DNA of 24,183 nt from Nephromyces sp. MM_2019 (GCA_015657535.1 JADHZB010001168.1:1-24183), one strand, 5' to 3'; shown: positions 1 to 10,368, counted from the stretch's first letter. The notes: generated from the sequence alone by a model not told the origin. A program made the numbers and translations.

Positions 1-2217
1 ACTGATACACTCACAGCAACACACACCCACACTGATACACTCACAGCAACACACACGCCAAATCCCCACCCGCATCAACCTCGTCCAGCAAAAACTTCCT
101 TCACACGTGGCACGCACGGGGCTCAAAGATCCGCTAAGAAAGTGCATTTTCTCGCACACACACACTAGCATTATACTTGGGCTAAAAGCGAAGAAGGGGG
201 GGCGTTTTGCCCTTAAGAATGCGCGTATAAACGCAAATTCACACACACAAATCGCACACAGAGCAACGTATATATACACACAAAAGCAGGAAAGCCACTT
301 ATTCCGTAGGGATACTGGATAAAGGCAAAAAGGGAGTGTACTTACACCCCCCAAAAACCTCATTTTCTTTCACGAAGAAGTAAGAAAATGTAACTGCAAC
401 TCCCGAGAAAAAGCAGGATATTATAGCACATCATAATATATAGAAGAACAAATCCCTGTACGTACGCTCAAAGCCGGCAAAGTACACTATAAAATTAGAT
501 GAAAGGATCATCAGCAAAGAAGAATTTTGCCTCTTAATAGACTGCTTTTTAAGGTATTATTTCTCACTATAGGCCGGAGTAACACACATACTGGACAGCA
601 CAATGAACAGCTGAAAAAGCGAATGCAAGGTAGACACGCGCACAAAAACAAGGGGAGAATAAAGCAGAAGGGCAAAAAGTAGAGGCAAAAAGCAGAGGCA
701 AAAAATATCCAAAACAGCTGGAAAAACAGCCATTCAAACGTAGCACACACCATAAACACATACACCACGCAGCATCAACACAACGACACACAATACACAC
801 AAGATACACAAAAAAAAACAACATACAACACATACAAAAACACACTTAACATACATATAGCACACAAAACACACGGCAACGTACATACAACAAACAAAAT
901 ACACACAAAATACACACAAAAGCATACAATGCACACCCCCTCACAAAAAAAGGCACACAAGGTGTATATACACTACACAAATGAGTCCCTAATTAATCTA
1001 AAGCATTCCTCCTTCGTATCAAAACAAAAAGAAGATGAAGTAACGTAGAAGCTGAAGAAGCAGATAATTTTTCCTTCACTATAGACGGCTCTCCATAGCA
1101 TTCAATAAATCAAAAGAAAAGCAAACTTTTGCGAGTTTCTTCGCAAATACTAGCAAATTTGCGCCATAGGTAATAGCGAATGACGAAGATTGCGTGTGTG
1201 CGTGTGTGTGAAGTAGGGAAAGTGCTTATATAATCTATGAAAGAGAAGTATCTTGAGATGTATATACACTGGCATTATGCAGAAGAGAAGCACGTTTAAT
1301 AGATATAAACAGCAAATTCCTCTGTTTTGCAACATTATCCAGTCACAGAGGGAAAGATTCTTCAAAAGCCTTTACTCTGAAAGTTGTAGATGAAACGCAA
1401 AAAAGGCAGAAATGTCTAAGAAGGAGGGAAGAATCAGTGGAGGAGGCAGAAAATCAGTGAAGAGCCAAGAGGTTTATAAAAAAACAGGGATTTCATACAC
1501 AGAGGGTAAATGAGTGAGCGTGAGAGTGCGAAAGATGAGCAAAAATTAGAGAGATACGCACACACAGAGCACTCACACAGAGCACATATACAACTCCCCC
1601 GCATCAACTCACCAGCAGTAGAATCTACTATTGCAAAACTTCAGATCATTCACCAAGGGCTCTCAAGTTGAGGTTACTCAATGGGAGCGTTCCCTTATCC
1701 GAAATCGATTTTTTCCCATTCAAAGAAGATAATAGCAAAGATTGCTTACTTCTGTTAGCTTTAGCTGCGCAATTCTTCACATCGTCTTTACGAAGAAGAA
1801 AAAACCAAATTTTGGTGGCTTTTTTTATAAAAATGATGCTTTTAGCAGTGCAAGATGTGAGACACTCTGGGTATCATCTTAGAAGTGCAAAAAGAGCCAA
1901 AAAAACAAGGTTAGCACACACAGAAACGCAGACTAACACACACACATAAGCAAACACTACCCACATGCACACAGACCCAAAACCCACACACACACCCAGC
2001 AGACACACCAAAAATCCACACACACAGCAGACACACATGACATTCACACAGACCCACACATATCGAGCATAAAAACACACACGCAGAGCAGACACACACA
2101 CGCAGAGCAGACACACACGACATTCACACAGACCCACACATATCGAGCATAAAAACACACACGCAGAGCAGACACACACACGCAGAGCAGACACACACGA
2201 CATTCACACAGATGATA
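1..2217. other. Left flank: CA-rich intergenic or unresolved DNA
   Basis: This stretch has no gene that can be assembled. It holds CA-rich simple sequence on the plus strand (for example 730-960 and 1915-2215) between purine-rich unique sequence. A few pieces look like exons. On the minus strand, 393-346 has good splice borders and reads through 15 codons, and 1376-1347 reads VKAFEESFPL between a CAG acceptor and a GTGACT donor. On the plus strand, 1645-1732 follows a TTCAG acceptor and ends in TAA after 28 codons. They do not join in phase, so none is called as a gene. Longer open frames across the CA tracts encode only Cys/Val/His/Thr repeats and are not credible. Confidence 0.4.
2030..2211. 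repeat. 80-bp tandem repeat, about 2.1 copies
   Basis: The block starting cattcacacagacccacaca recurs at 2041 and 2121, and a truncated copy starts at 2201, giving a period of exactly 80 bp. Each unit contains a non-microsatellite core (tatcgagcataaaaa) and two copies of a cacgcagagcaga submotif. The two full copies are essentially identical, which suggests a recent duplication. The array ends 7 bp from the WDR26-like stop codon at 2220-2218, so it lies in the 3' UTR or immediate downstream flank of that gene. Confidence 0.9.
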
Positions 2218-5200
2218 CTAACCAGGCGGAATCCGCCAGACTATGAGGTTACCATCATCAGAAGCTGAGAACATCAAGTTGAAGTTTGGGCTGGCAGGCC
2301 ACAGAGCGACGTTAACCACCGCTGCGTGGCCATCCAAAACTTCCAATAAGCTGCCTTGGAATCGATGCCAAATGTATATCGAACAGTCTGATAGAGAGTG
2401 GTTTATAGAGTTAATCTATGAGTGAAGACAAGCACACACACACATACATAGACACATGCACACACGCACACACAAGCATAAATGCACACACATAGAGGGA
2501 GTAATACACACACAAAAGGAGCAATATATATATACAAATACGTGCAAACAAACAGCACCTGATAGACAAGCTCACAAAGTGGAAATAATACTTGGAGTGA
2601 AACTTACACACACATGCAACAAAAGCTTATACATAAGCCCAATCAAAATGTCACGTACACACCGCCAAAACTGCTCCTGCACACAATGAAAACATCACAC
2701 ACACAACGAAAAGATAAAGCACACATAAGCAAACATTAAATGCACTAGCCACACATCACATAGACACAAAACACCTCTAATCATACACACAGATCGTATC
2801 ATAAAGAAACCCAACAAAAAAGACCCGCACACATACCAACACACACACGCACGCCCCCAACCCGCACACAAACACATACCTTCACTTCCAGACAATATAA
2901 AAGTTTCGTTTGGCCCGCCAAAAGAAGCTCTGAGGATGAAGTGAGACTGAGAATGACCTCTGTAGTTTTGGATTACCTTACGAGTATCAAGATCAAGCAG
3001 CCTGATAACCTATTGAAGAATTAGAAAGAAGAGAACACACAGCCTCAAGAAGAAGAAGAAGAAGAAGAGAAGCAGATGCTGCAAATCATACAAAAAATGG
3101 AAAGTACTGAAGAAGAAAAAGAAGCAGGAAAAAAGGGGGAAAACAAGAGACACATACACAAGAAGAAGCAGATTGAATAGACTTAGTAAGCAGAGTATCT
3201 GCTAAACTATTTCTCTTCAAAAAAGAGCTAAATCTGCTTGTATCGGCAGCTAAACTCGTTATGTGTGCGAGATGATGTGCTCACAACAGTGAACCTCGCT
3301 GTATGTGCGAATGCGTGCAATTCGATATGATTCAAGTAGTGAAACTTGCTATGCGTGTGAGTTTCCCAGTAAAACCCAGCTCGCTCTGTGCGTGCGCTTT
3401 ATAGCAACAGATTCTGCATCATTTTGATGAGTATGAATAACAAAGTACCACATAACGCAACAGACAAGCCTGTGTGTATGCTCAAGGGAGTGTACGTACA
3501 GTGAAGATGAAGCAACTCACCGGCATTCCATCTCGTCCGTTTAAGAGTATCTGATGATTCAGTGAAGAGGGCGTGACTGACATGATGAGATCGTGCTCCG
3601 TCATACTATAGAGTAAGAAAAGAAAGTAATAATCAAACAGAACACACACATATATTAAATTGACAACAAAATGCTGAACTTTTTCCGCACACAGAGAGGC
3701 AGAAAGAGCGAGAAGGTAGGGGGACACATAGCGAGAGAGACATGCAAAAAGTCACACACACATCCACAGGGGCAGAAGCAGATGTGGATACATACACAGA
3801 GAGACACACACACAGGCAGTGATTCCTAGTTACTATTAGTCACACACGCACACAAAGTGACTCCTGGTCACACACACACAGTGATTCCGACACACACACA
3901 AACATAATGCTAACCTATATAAGTTATACAGGTTGCTCAAAGATTCCAAATCTACCACGCGGACGAGTTGCTCGCAAGCTACGACAATAGCGTACTTTCC
4001 GTCGTAGCTTACCGCACAGTCATGGAGTCTACACCCGTAGAACCACGTGTGTATCTGTTAGTAGCATGAGGAAGATTAGGATTTAGAAGCAGAAATTAAG
4101 ACACACACGAGGATAGATAGCAGCACACAAACAAAATTTGGCGAGAGAATGCGCACACCGTTATCGCATTACAAGCTAGCAGAGCAGGAAGAGCGCTCAA
4201 ACACACGCACACGAATACCATACGCATATTAATAAACAATGCAAGGTAAAGATATCTCTCAATGCTATGCCCCAGGGTGTACATACACGCATACAAATAC
4301 ACCCACCCACAAACATATGCACACACACACGAATAGCATGCATATATTCAAAAAACAGTGTATGGTAACGATAGCTAAATGCTACGCCCCTTAGTGTATG
4401 TACACATGCTTTTTGGACAAAAACAGCAGACCAACTGCAAGCAAATCCCATGCTCTAGAGCACACCTACATGCATACACACACTGAATGCCTTTTCGCCA
4501 GCTTTGCTTACTATTTCATAATAAGGTGGCTGATCAATTAGTTTCCATAGTATGAGGTTCTTATCGAAGCCAGTTGATAGAGCATGGATGCTATTTGGGA
4601 GCCAACACACAGAAGTCACATTGTCTACGTAAAGCAACAGAAGACCAGAAAAAGTTGGCTACTCTGAGGCTCTCAAGGGGATAGCATAGCAAGCAGACAT
4701 AAACACACATATGCACACATGAAAAATCAGAAGCTCGAGAAATAAACGAGAAGAGCCACAAAAACAACTCTATATGAAGAATGAAGATCCAAACCTTTTT
4801 CAGTGTATGTGCACCACTACTCTAAACTGGCAAGAAGCACATATACATACAAAAAATCCTTTTGAGTGTATGTACACTCCCACTCTAAACTGCCACAACA
4901 CAAACAAAATGCCTTCTGCATACATGAGCAAACAACGAAACAACTGCTAGAACTATCTTCAAATCACTAGGCAATACAAAATTGATACGAATCTTCGTAA
5001 AACAGATATCAGCGCGTGTGTGTGCACGGGTGTGTGTTTATGCGTGTGTATGTGAGCCCTTATGTGTGTGTGCCCTCATGTGTGTGCGCCCTTATGTGTG
5101 TGTGCCCCTGTGTGTGCCTGTGTGTGTACGCATATGCTCATTCCTACAAATCGCTCATTAGCTCACTTTGATGCACACGAAGAGAGTACTTTGCATCAGC

Positions 5201-8200
5201 CAAATTTGGCGACCAAATCATAATCGTGCCATCATCAGAGGCGGAGGCTAGAAGCTCATCATTTGGGCTCCATGAGAGATGGTTGACTGGATCGCTATGT
5301 CCGTGCCACCTACGAACCTGCGTTAAGCATATAATACATATAGTAGGGGTATGCATACATACGCATAGAAACACACACAGAAATACAAAAATGCCTGAAT
5401 GTACAAACTTAACAAAACATACAGAAACACGAAGAGACACATGTTAGCACCCACACTCAAAAAAACACCAGTACACACACACCAACACACGAACACATAC
5501 GCCCCAATGAATCAACACACACACAACAACGCACACACCACCATTTTCAAGCCAAATGAAACCAATAAAAAGAGTTTCACGAATAAATCAAGCCCTTGCT
5601 AGAAGCAACACACACATTCATCCAAAAACGCATTAAAACCTCCACAACATGCAAAACAACACACAGAAAAGCATATAACCCAAATTAGAACGCCGTCTTC
5701 TCGCACACACACACACACACATCCTATTCAACACCCATCAACTTACAAAGCTTAGCTTCCCCCCTGATATCTCCCACAAGATAATAAACGTATCCTTTGA
5801 AGAGGAGGCGAGCTGGGTACCCGATGAGTTGATGACGATGTTCCAAATTTCATTGGAGTGAGCCTCCACAGTATCAGACTTGTGTGTGGGAAGCGAAAGA
5901 CGAGGACATTCATGATCTTCAAGTAGAGAGTATGAGGTAGAAACTGAAGGATTATGATAGAGGCAATGGAGTTCTTGCAGTCTCCACGCTTGATGGGCAA
6001 TCGTCTGTACACATTGGGGGAGTTGGAGATGTACAGTAGGATGGGGTTTCGTGTTGGGGGGGGTACGAGTACGGGTGGTGGGGGGGGGTTTGGGCCGTTT
6101 TAGGGGGTGTGTGGGGATGCTCGGCTTTCTGGGAATATGCGAGCATGTTTTGTGTGTGGGGCGCTTGGATATGTAGAGGGGCTTGGTTTTCTTGGCTTGA
6201 TTGGATGTGTGTGGGTTTGAGGAGGTACTTGGGCTTATGAGTAGCGTGAGCAGTTTTTTCGGGAATTTTGGGTGTTAAGGTGCGTGAAAGCACTGGGGTT
6301 TCTCGGTATGTGCGGGTTTTTGGGGTGCTTGGGTGGCTAGGAGTGCTCCTCAAGTGTATCAACGATCTTGTGTGCGTACAGCTCTCTGCAAGAGTTTCCA
6401 TGCATACACACCTGCATAGATCTCCTGCAAGAACAAGCTGATCGTGTATATACAATAAAAAATTATATCTCATTAGGCTGATCAGAATAAGAGAGCTGAG
6501 TGTATGCATACCATCTTCAGGCTAGCACTTCTAGCACACAAACCACTCAAATTTAGCGAAAAAGCAAGTGATTACAAAGGAGTATTTGAGAGTAAACTAT
6601 ACATTCAAAAGCTGAGAAATAGCCTCTACTATGCAATGATCGCTACACACATATTGATTACGCCTGATCAGTGTACGTATACTTATCTCCTGCAAAAAAA
6701 CTATCATAATCACCGCAAAGGTACGAGAATCTACAAGATATGGAGGCAATTAACGGTGTAAATGCACCCGAAAAGAAGCTACCTCAAATCGCTTCGCTGG
6801 TGGAACTACATCAGGAGGAAAAAGCTGCTGAATTTTGCTCCACAGAATGTTTCGAGAGCCCTTAAGTGAAGAAAGCAGCAGTTTCAGTGAGGATTAATAG
6901 GAATAGCTAAGTATAGCCATGGTGACACATACGCACAGGTGGCTTGATGCGGACACATACTGTGATACGCAAAAATGGTGTGACACACGCGGTACGATAC
7001 ACACAAATGGTGATACACATGATGCTACAGACACATGTTAAACACACACGGTGATAAACACACATCGATCGTACATATATATGGATATATGCATGGCCAT
7101 CCACATGGTGATACGCATACTACAGACACCGTAACGGAGAGCGATGCAACACACATATGACATCCACTCCAAGTAAACGTACACTGAATGAAACCTAGGC
7201 TTGAATATGACAATACACAAGGAAACTCCCACACACGTACAAAAAATCTCTCACAAACACACATGAAACCACCCACAACTACAGACAAGGATCCTCTCAC
7301 GCACACGCGGACGCTCCCCCAAACTCACACACACCCTCTCAAAACCACACCTACACCCTCCGGTACACACACACACTCTCCCATACACATAGAAAAATAG
7401 AGTAAAACCTCATTTCTCCATTTTGTACGCTTGTACAAGTCTTCAGTCCCTTGGCACATCAGCAGACTGCAACACTTGTGCAGTCTATCGCTGGTATCTC
7501 CATCAAAGCAACTAACACTAAACTCATCTGATTGACAGGCACAAATGTGAGATGTGTGTCCATCAGCAGTGCTAGACAAAAGATGAGCATGATACAAGAG
7601 AAGAATGGTTATGGAACAACACTTCCAGCAGCGAGAATAAAAGAGAAACTGCAAAACATCACCACGAAACTGCTATATATCTGGCACACACACACACACA
7701 CACACGGAAAGTAAAGACACACACATATCTTAACCAAAACGCTATCCCTGCTTCACATGCAAACAGAACCCTTGCAGTAGTGCCCAGAAGTCTCGCATAT
7801 ATAAAAAACTAACAAAGCACACAGAGCAACACCCTGAACACACTCAAGATCCCTCAACACCGCAGCATCCTCCTCTTTACAAAACACTCTCTTCATAAAA
7901 AGCCAAAATCCTAACCCCCACCCCCATCCCCTTCCAACTTACTCCGCAGACAATACAACGCATTAGATATGTCTTCCTGGTAGAGAAGCTCCATAAACTT
8001 TTGTTCGTATACTAGGAACTTTGAAGCATTCAATATGAACTGATCGATGCCGACCTTTTCCAAGTGTTTAACGGCGAGATTCCATTCACCTTTCAGTATA
8101 GAGCAGCGTAACACCTGCGTTATACTCGATTCTAGTACTATGCCGCTCTCATCTTCAAGCAACCGTGAAGTTTTTCTGCGAATAATAGTGTATGTACAGT

Positions 8201-8701
8201 GTTGGAGTGGGTAACGTTGGCATGAAAAAAGTCACACACTCATACGCAGAAAGACACACAAACGGGCACAGACACACTCGCACACAGAAAGACACACAAA
8301 TGCGCGCAGACTCACATACACTGAACATCCACAGACCAACTCCCACAGACCAACACCTGCACACCTGCACACCTGCGCACCAACACCCACACACCCAAAC
8401 ACTCACACACCAACCCGCGTATACACGCACACGCACCCTCACATATACTCACACGCACACATATCGACACCCACACACGTACACACCTGTAGCCCAACTC
8501 CACCAGCGTTTGATACAGTAAAACTACCACCTCCTTTCTGCAGAGTCCATTCCACTTTTTGTTCAAACTCGGTGGAGAAAGAGATGAAGATGTCGATTTT
8601 TCTTCCTTGATTTCCTCATCTTCAGCTTCATTTGAGTGTTTCGCCAAGCCGTTAGCTACAGGTGAAGCTTCGGAGTGAAAACCATTTGTTTGATCAGACA
8701 T
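2218..8701 (-). CDS. WDR26: WDR26/Gid7-like LisH-CTLH-WD40 protein (11 exons, complete)
   Basis: Coding exons, in transcript order: 8701-8487, 8175-7943, 7527-7409, 6860-6783, 6004-5747, 5317-5167, 4624-4512, 4054-3915, 3605-3521, 3009-2880, 2387-2218. All introns are GT-AG, the phases agree throughout, and the total is 1,692 nt (563 residues plus TAG). Residues 1-50 are acidic and disordered. LisH is at about 54-86 (VELGYRKTSRLLEDESGI), CTLH at about 92-180, and the linker PPDVVPPAKRFETIAHQAW then reads into LQELHCLYHN, as in human WDR26. About seven WD40 blades fill 260-563, with motifs such as SASDDGTIMIW, GSEDCSIYIW and SASDDGNLIVW. In yeast and mammals this subunit helps assemble the GID/CTLH E3 ligase and recruit substrates; that role here is inferred from family. 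The length is near that of plant orthologs. The exon 7 donor is uncertain: GTAAGC at 4511 was preferred over GTGTGT ten codons later. Confidence 0.93.
4185..4411. repeat. Diverged direct duplication inside WDR26-like intron 7
   Basis: The segment around 4202-4300 (cacacgaataccatacgcat, then aatgctatgcccc, then a gtgtacatacac motif) is repeated in diverged form around 4325-4411 (cacacgaatagcatgcatat, then aatgctacgcccc, then gtgtatgtacac). The offset is about 120 bp. The order of landmarks is kept while single bases and short indels differ, so this is an older duplication than the 80-bp array. It lies wholly in the intron 4511-4055. Confidence 0.75.
5014..5132. repeat. TG-rich microsatellite with short tandem units, inverted orientation
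   Basis: TG-rich tract on the plus strand, made of near-repeats of about 16 bp (gccctYatgtgtgtgt) at about 5057, 5073 and 5089. It lies in intron 6 of the WDR26-like gene (5166-4625). It is inverted relative to most simple repeats in this gene, which are CA-rich on the plus strand, so this intron's pre-mRNA is CA-rich downstream of the donor instead of UG-rich. Confidence 0.8.
6056..6107 (+). repeat. G-rich tract with quadruplex-forming potential
   Basis: Runs of 8, 3, 9, 3 and 5 guanines are separated by short loops within about 50 bp of the plus strand, satisfying the usual four-run G-quadruplex pattern. The tract is in intron 4 of the WDR26-like gene (6782-6005), 52 bp or more upstream of the exon 5 acceptor. 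The G-rich strand is the template strand, and the transcript carries the C-rich complement. A smaller relative is at 9869-9896. Confidence 0.6.
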
Positions 8702-8705
8702 ATTG

Positions 8706-9387
8706 CCTGCAGAGAGTTTACTGAGAGAACTTTTCAGCTATCTCTATTGTATGGTGTGTGCTTAGCTGCACGGGTAGGCGTGTGCGTATTTTCATCTGCA
8801 TGTGTATACTTCCATGCGCATGAGTGTGATCCATGCGTGTGCGTGTGTACGTATTTCCAGGGGTGCCATGTGTCCGCATTTGCATATATTTGTGTGCAAT
8901 TTCAACGCGTGTGTGTGTGCATGCATTTGCATGTGTGCGTGCTTTCAAGTGTGTGCGCACTTGCATATATTTGTGTGCAATTTCAACACGTGTGTGTGTG
9001 CATGCATTTGCATGTGTGCGTGCTTTCAAGTGTGTGCGCATTGGCATATATTTTTTTGTACTTCCAATTAAGTGAGTGTACCTCCAAATTTTTACATAGA
9101 TATGAACTCCCATATGTATCTCTGCGTATTTCTATGTGTGTTTATTCCCATTGTGTGTGTGCATTCTCTCTTTTTTCCCCAAAATTTTCGCTATCACCCT
9201 CCTCTCCCTCTTCTTTTCCCTCCTCTTCACTCACAACCATTAAATAGATGACAGCAAATCAAAGCCTACAGGCTATGAGGAGCACCACATTCTCAGAGGA
9301 AAACAGTTCACGCACACACAAGAATCAAATATATACAATGATAGAGAATTGCCTACGTAGATGCTTCATGGAGAAAGCAAACTTACC
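8706..9387 (-). other. 5' UTR intron of the WDR26-like gene
   Basis: On the minus strand a strong donor CTG|GTAAGT lies at 9387/9386. A strong acceptor CTCTCTGCAG|GCAAT lies at 8707/8706, five bases before the ATG at 8701-8699. The 680-bp intron inferred between them would be removed from the 5' leader and contains the 81-bp tandem repeat. Because the donor lies inside the short plus-strand open frame at 9248-9469, that frame is probably not a gene. Transcript data are needed to fix the upstream exon boundary. Confidence 0.6.
8866..9060. repeat. 81-bp tandem repeat, about 2.2 copies
   Basis: The anchor gcatatatt occurs at 8882, 8963 and 9044, giving a period of 81 bp. Each unit runs through ttgtgtgcaatttcaac, a TG tract, catgcatttgcatgtgtgcg and tgctttcaagtgtgtgcgca. 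Because 81 is divisible by three, all frames on both strands stay open across it and produce spurious repetitive open frames. It lies in the inferred 5' UTR intron of the WDR26-like gene. Confidence 0.9.
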
Positions 9388-10174
9388 AGAGTGTAGAAAA
9401 GTGCGGATTATTCAGGCGAATAGCAGAAAGTATAACAAAGTAGTCAGAAGCCCATTAGGACGCCAATGAATAGATCAACACACATACATCAGTCCTGGCA
9501 AGCCAGCAACAGCCCCTCAGCTAGGAACACGAGTGAATAACTGACTGAAGCTGCGTTTATAAGCGACGGGCAAGATGATGTATAAAACTGAAGAAAAAAA
9601 GCAGAAACAAGCTGTGAATCTACATTATTTAAGCAAGAACTCAGTTAGCTTTATAGCAAAGAAAAAGACGAATATATTGCAATGAAAAAAGAGTCAGATT
9701 TTTAGTCATCAAAGCGAGCTTTGGGAACAAAAAGGGGATTGAATCAAGAAGCAGTCCACACAATGACTTCGGCTGCAAAAGCTTCAAAAAGTCCTCATAA
9801 GCAGCTTATCCACCAGCCTTTCTACGTTTTTGGGCTAAAAATGGGAAGATCAGTTTCGCACACACACAGGAGGGGGGGGGATTGGGGTTGAGAGGGTGAA
9901 AAGAGCATCACGCCTGGGAGCTACGAGATAATACACATAAGGATTGGCAGTAGCAGCTATCCCACGATGTGGAGGATCTCTGTTACGAGGAGATCTTGTT
10001 TATGAGAGAAGGGGTATGAGTATCTCTCCTAAACGAGAGAATATCTCTCAATAAAAGTCTCTCTTCAACCAAAAACCTCTCTGCTAAATATCTTCACACC
10101 AACTTTTAGGCTTCCAGCAAACACGCACACAATAAAACCACCCATTTTTCCAAAAAAAGGAGGCAAATACTCAC
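9388..10174. other. Interval between the WDR26-like 5' exon and the upstream fragment
   Basis: This interval should hold the promoter of the WDR26-like gene and the 3' part of the upstream minus-strand gene. Minus-strand pieces that may belong to the latter are a stretch around 10030-9987, after a pyrimidine-rich TTTAG acceptor (RDTHTPSLINKISS in phase with the exon at 10289-10175), and a stretch beginning near 9835 after a TTTTTAG acceptor (PKNVERLVDKLLMRTF then TGA). The phases between these two do not match in my reading. A G-rich tract lies at 9869-9896. No TATA-like element stands out. Confidence 0.3.
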
Positions 10175-10289
10175 TCGTAGTAGTTGGCACACAACTTCAT
10201 TAGGTAGAAGATATCCTCTGGTGAAACTTCTTCATCCCCGTAGGGAAAAGCAGCGAAATATTCATATCAACGACAATCTTTTCAGTCAT
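10175..10289 (-). pseudogene. First coding exon of an unrecognised gene with an apparent frame break
   Basis: On the minus strand an ATG at 10289-10287 follows an in-frame TGA and a 5' UTR intron. It opens MTEKIVVD, but that frame stops after 29 codons. From the next base, re-reading one T at 10266, the other frame gives YEYFAAFPYGDEEVSPED, continuing as IFYLMKLCANYY, up to a strong donor GA|GTGAGT at 10175/10174. The second part has the composition of a real globular protein, and its frame has a TGA immediately before it and no ATG of its own. The simplest reading is a single missing base near 10265, from a sequencing error or a genuine mutation; a ribosomal frameshift is possible but less likely. 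I do not recognise the family. The PED-IF-L-K-C pattern is loosely EF-hand-like, but no calcium loop is visible. Confidence 0.5.
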
Positions 10290-10368
10290 TCTAGCTCAAC
10301 ACCCTCTTCGCCTGAAATAAAATTCAAAAATGAGTGTGTTGCTAGCAAAAATTAGGGGTAAACTTACT
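10290..10368 (-). other. 5' leader with a 56-bp UTR intron
   Basis: The minus strand shows a donor TTGA|GTAAGT at 10368/10367 and an acceptor TTTTATTTCAG at 10314-10312, enclosing a 56-bp intron, followed by a short leader to the ATG at 10289. All three frames of the joined leader are closed before the ATG, which supports a non-coding exon and the chosen start. Introns this short are also seen in the right-hand gene (20066-20116). Confidence 0.55.

Noticed and set aside
1874..2203. 109-codon minus-strand open frame rich in Cys/Val
   Set aside because: It is a direct reading of the CA/TG 80-bp repeat, with no domain or codon signature.
4455..4511. Extension of WDR26-like exon 7 by ten codons to a GTGTGT donor
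   Set aside because: It stays in phase, but the earlier GTAAGC is a stronger donor and gives a blade spacing closer to plant and human orthologs.
6355..6432. Alternative exon for the WDR26-like gene reading LLQRAVRTQD in phase 0
   Set aside because: The exon at 6004-5747 joins directly in phase and matches the family linker far better (ETIAHQAW, LQELHCLYHN); the other resemblance is chance.
5952..6509. 185-codon Pro/Thr/His-rich minus-strand open frame
   Set aside because: It spans the C-rich complement of the G-rich intron and runs out of frame into exon 5.
8675..9247. 190-codon plus-strand open frame and its minus-strand counterpart
   Set aside because: Frames stay open because the array period (81 bp) is a multiple of three; the region is an inferred UTR intron.
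9248..9469. 73-codon plus-strand open frame
   Set aside because: It overlaps, antisense, a strong donor for the WDR26-like 5' UTR intron, and the protein resembles nothing known.
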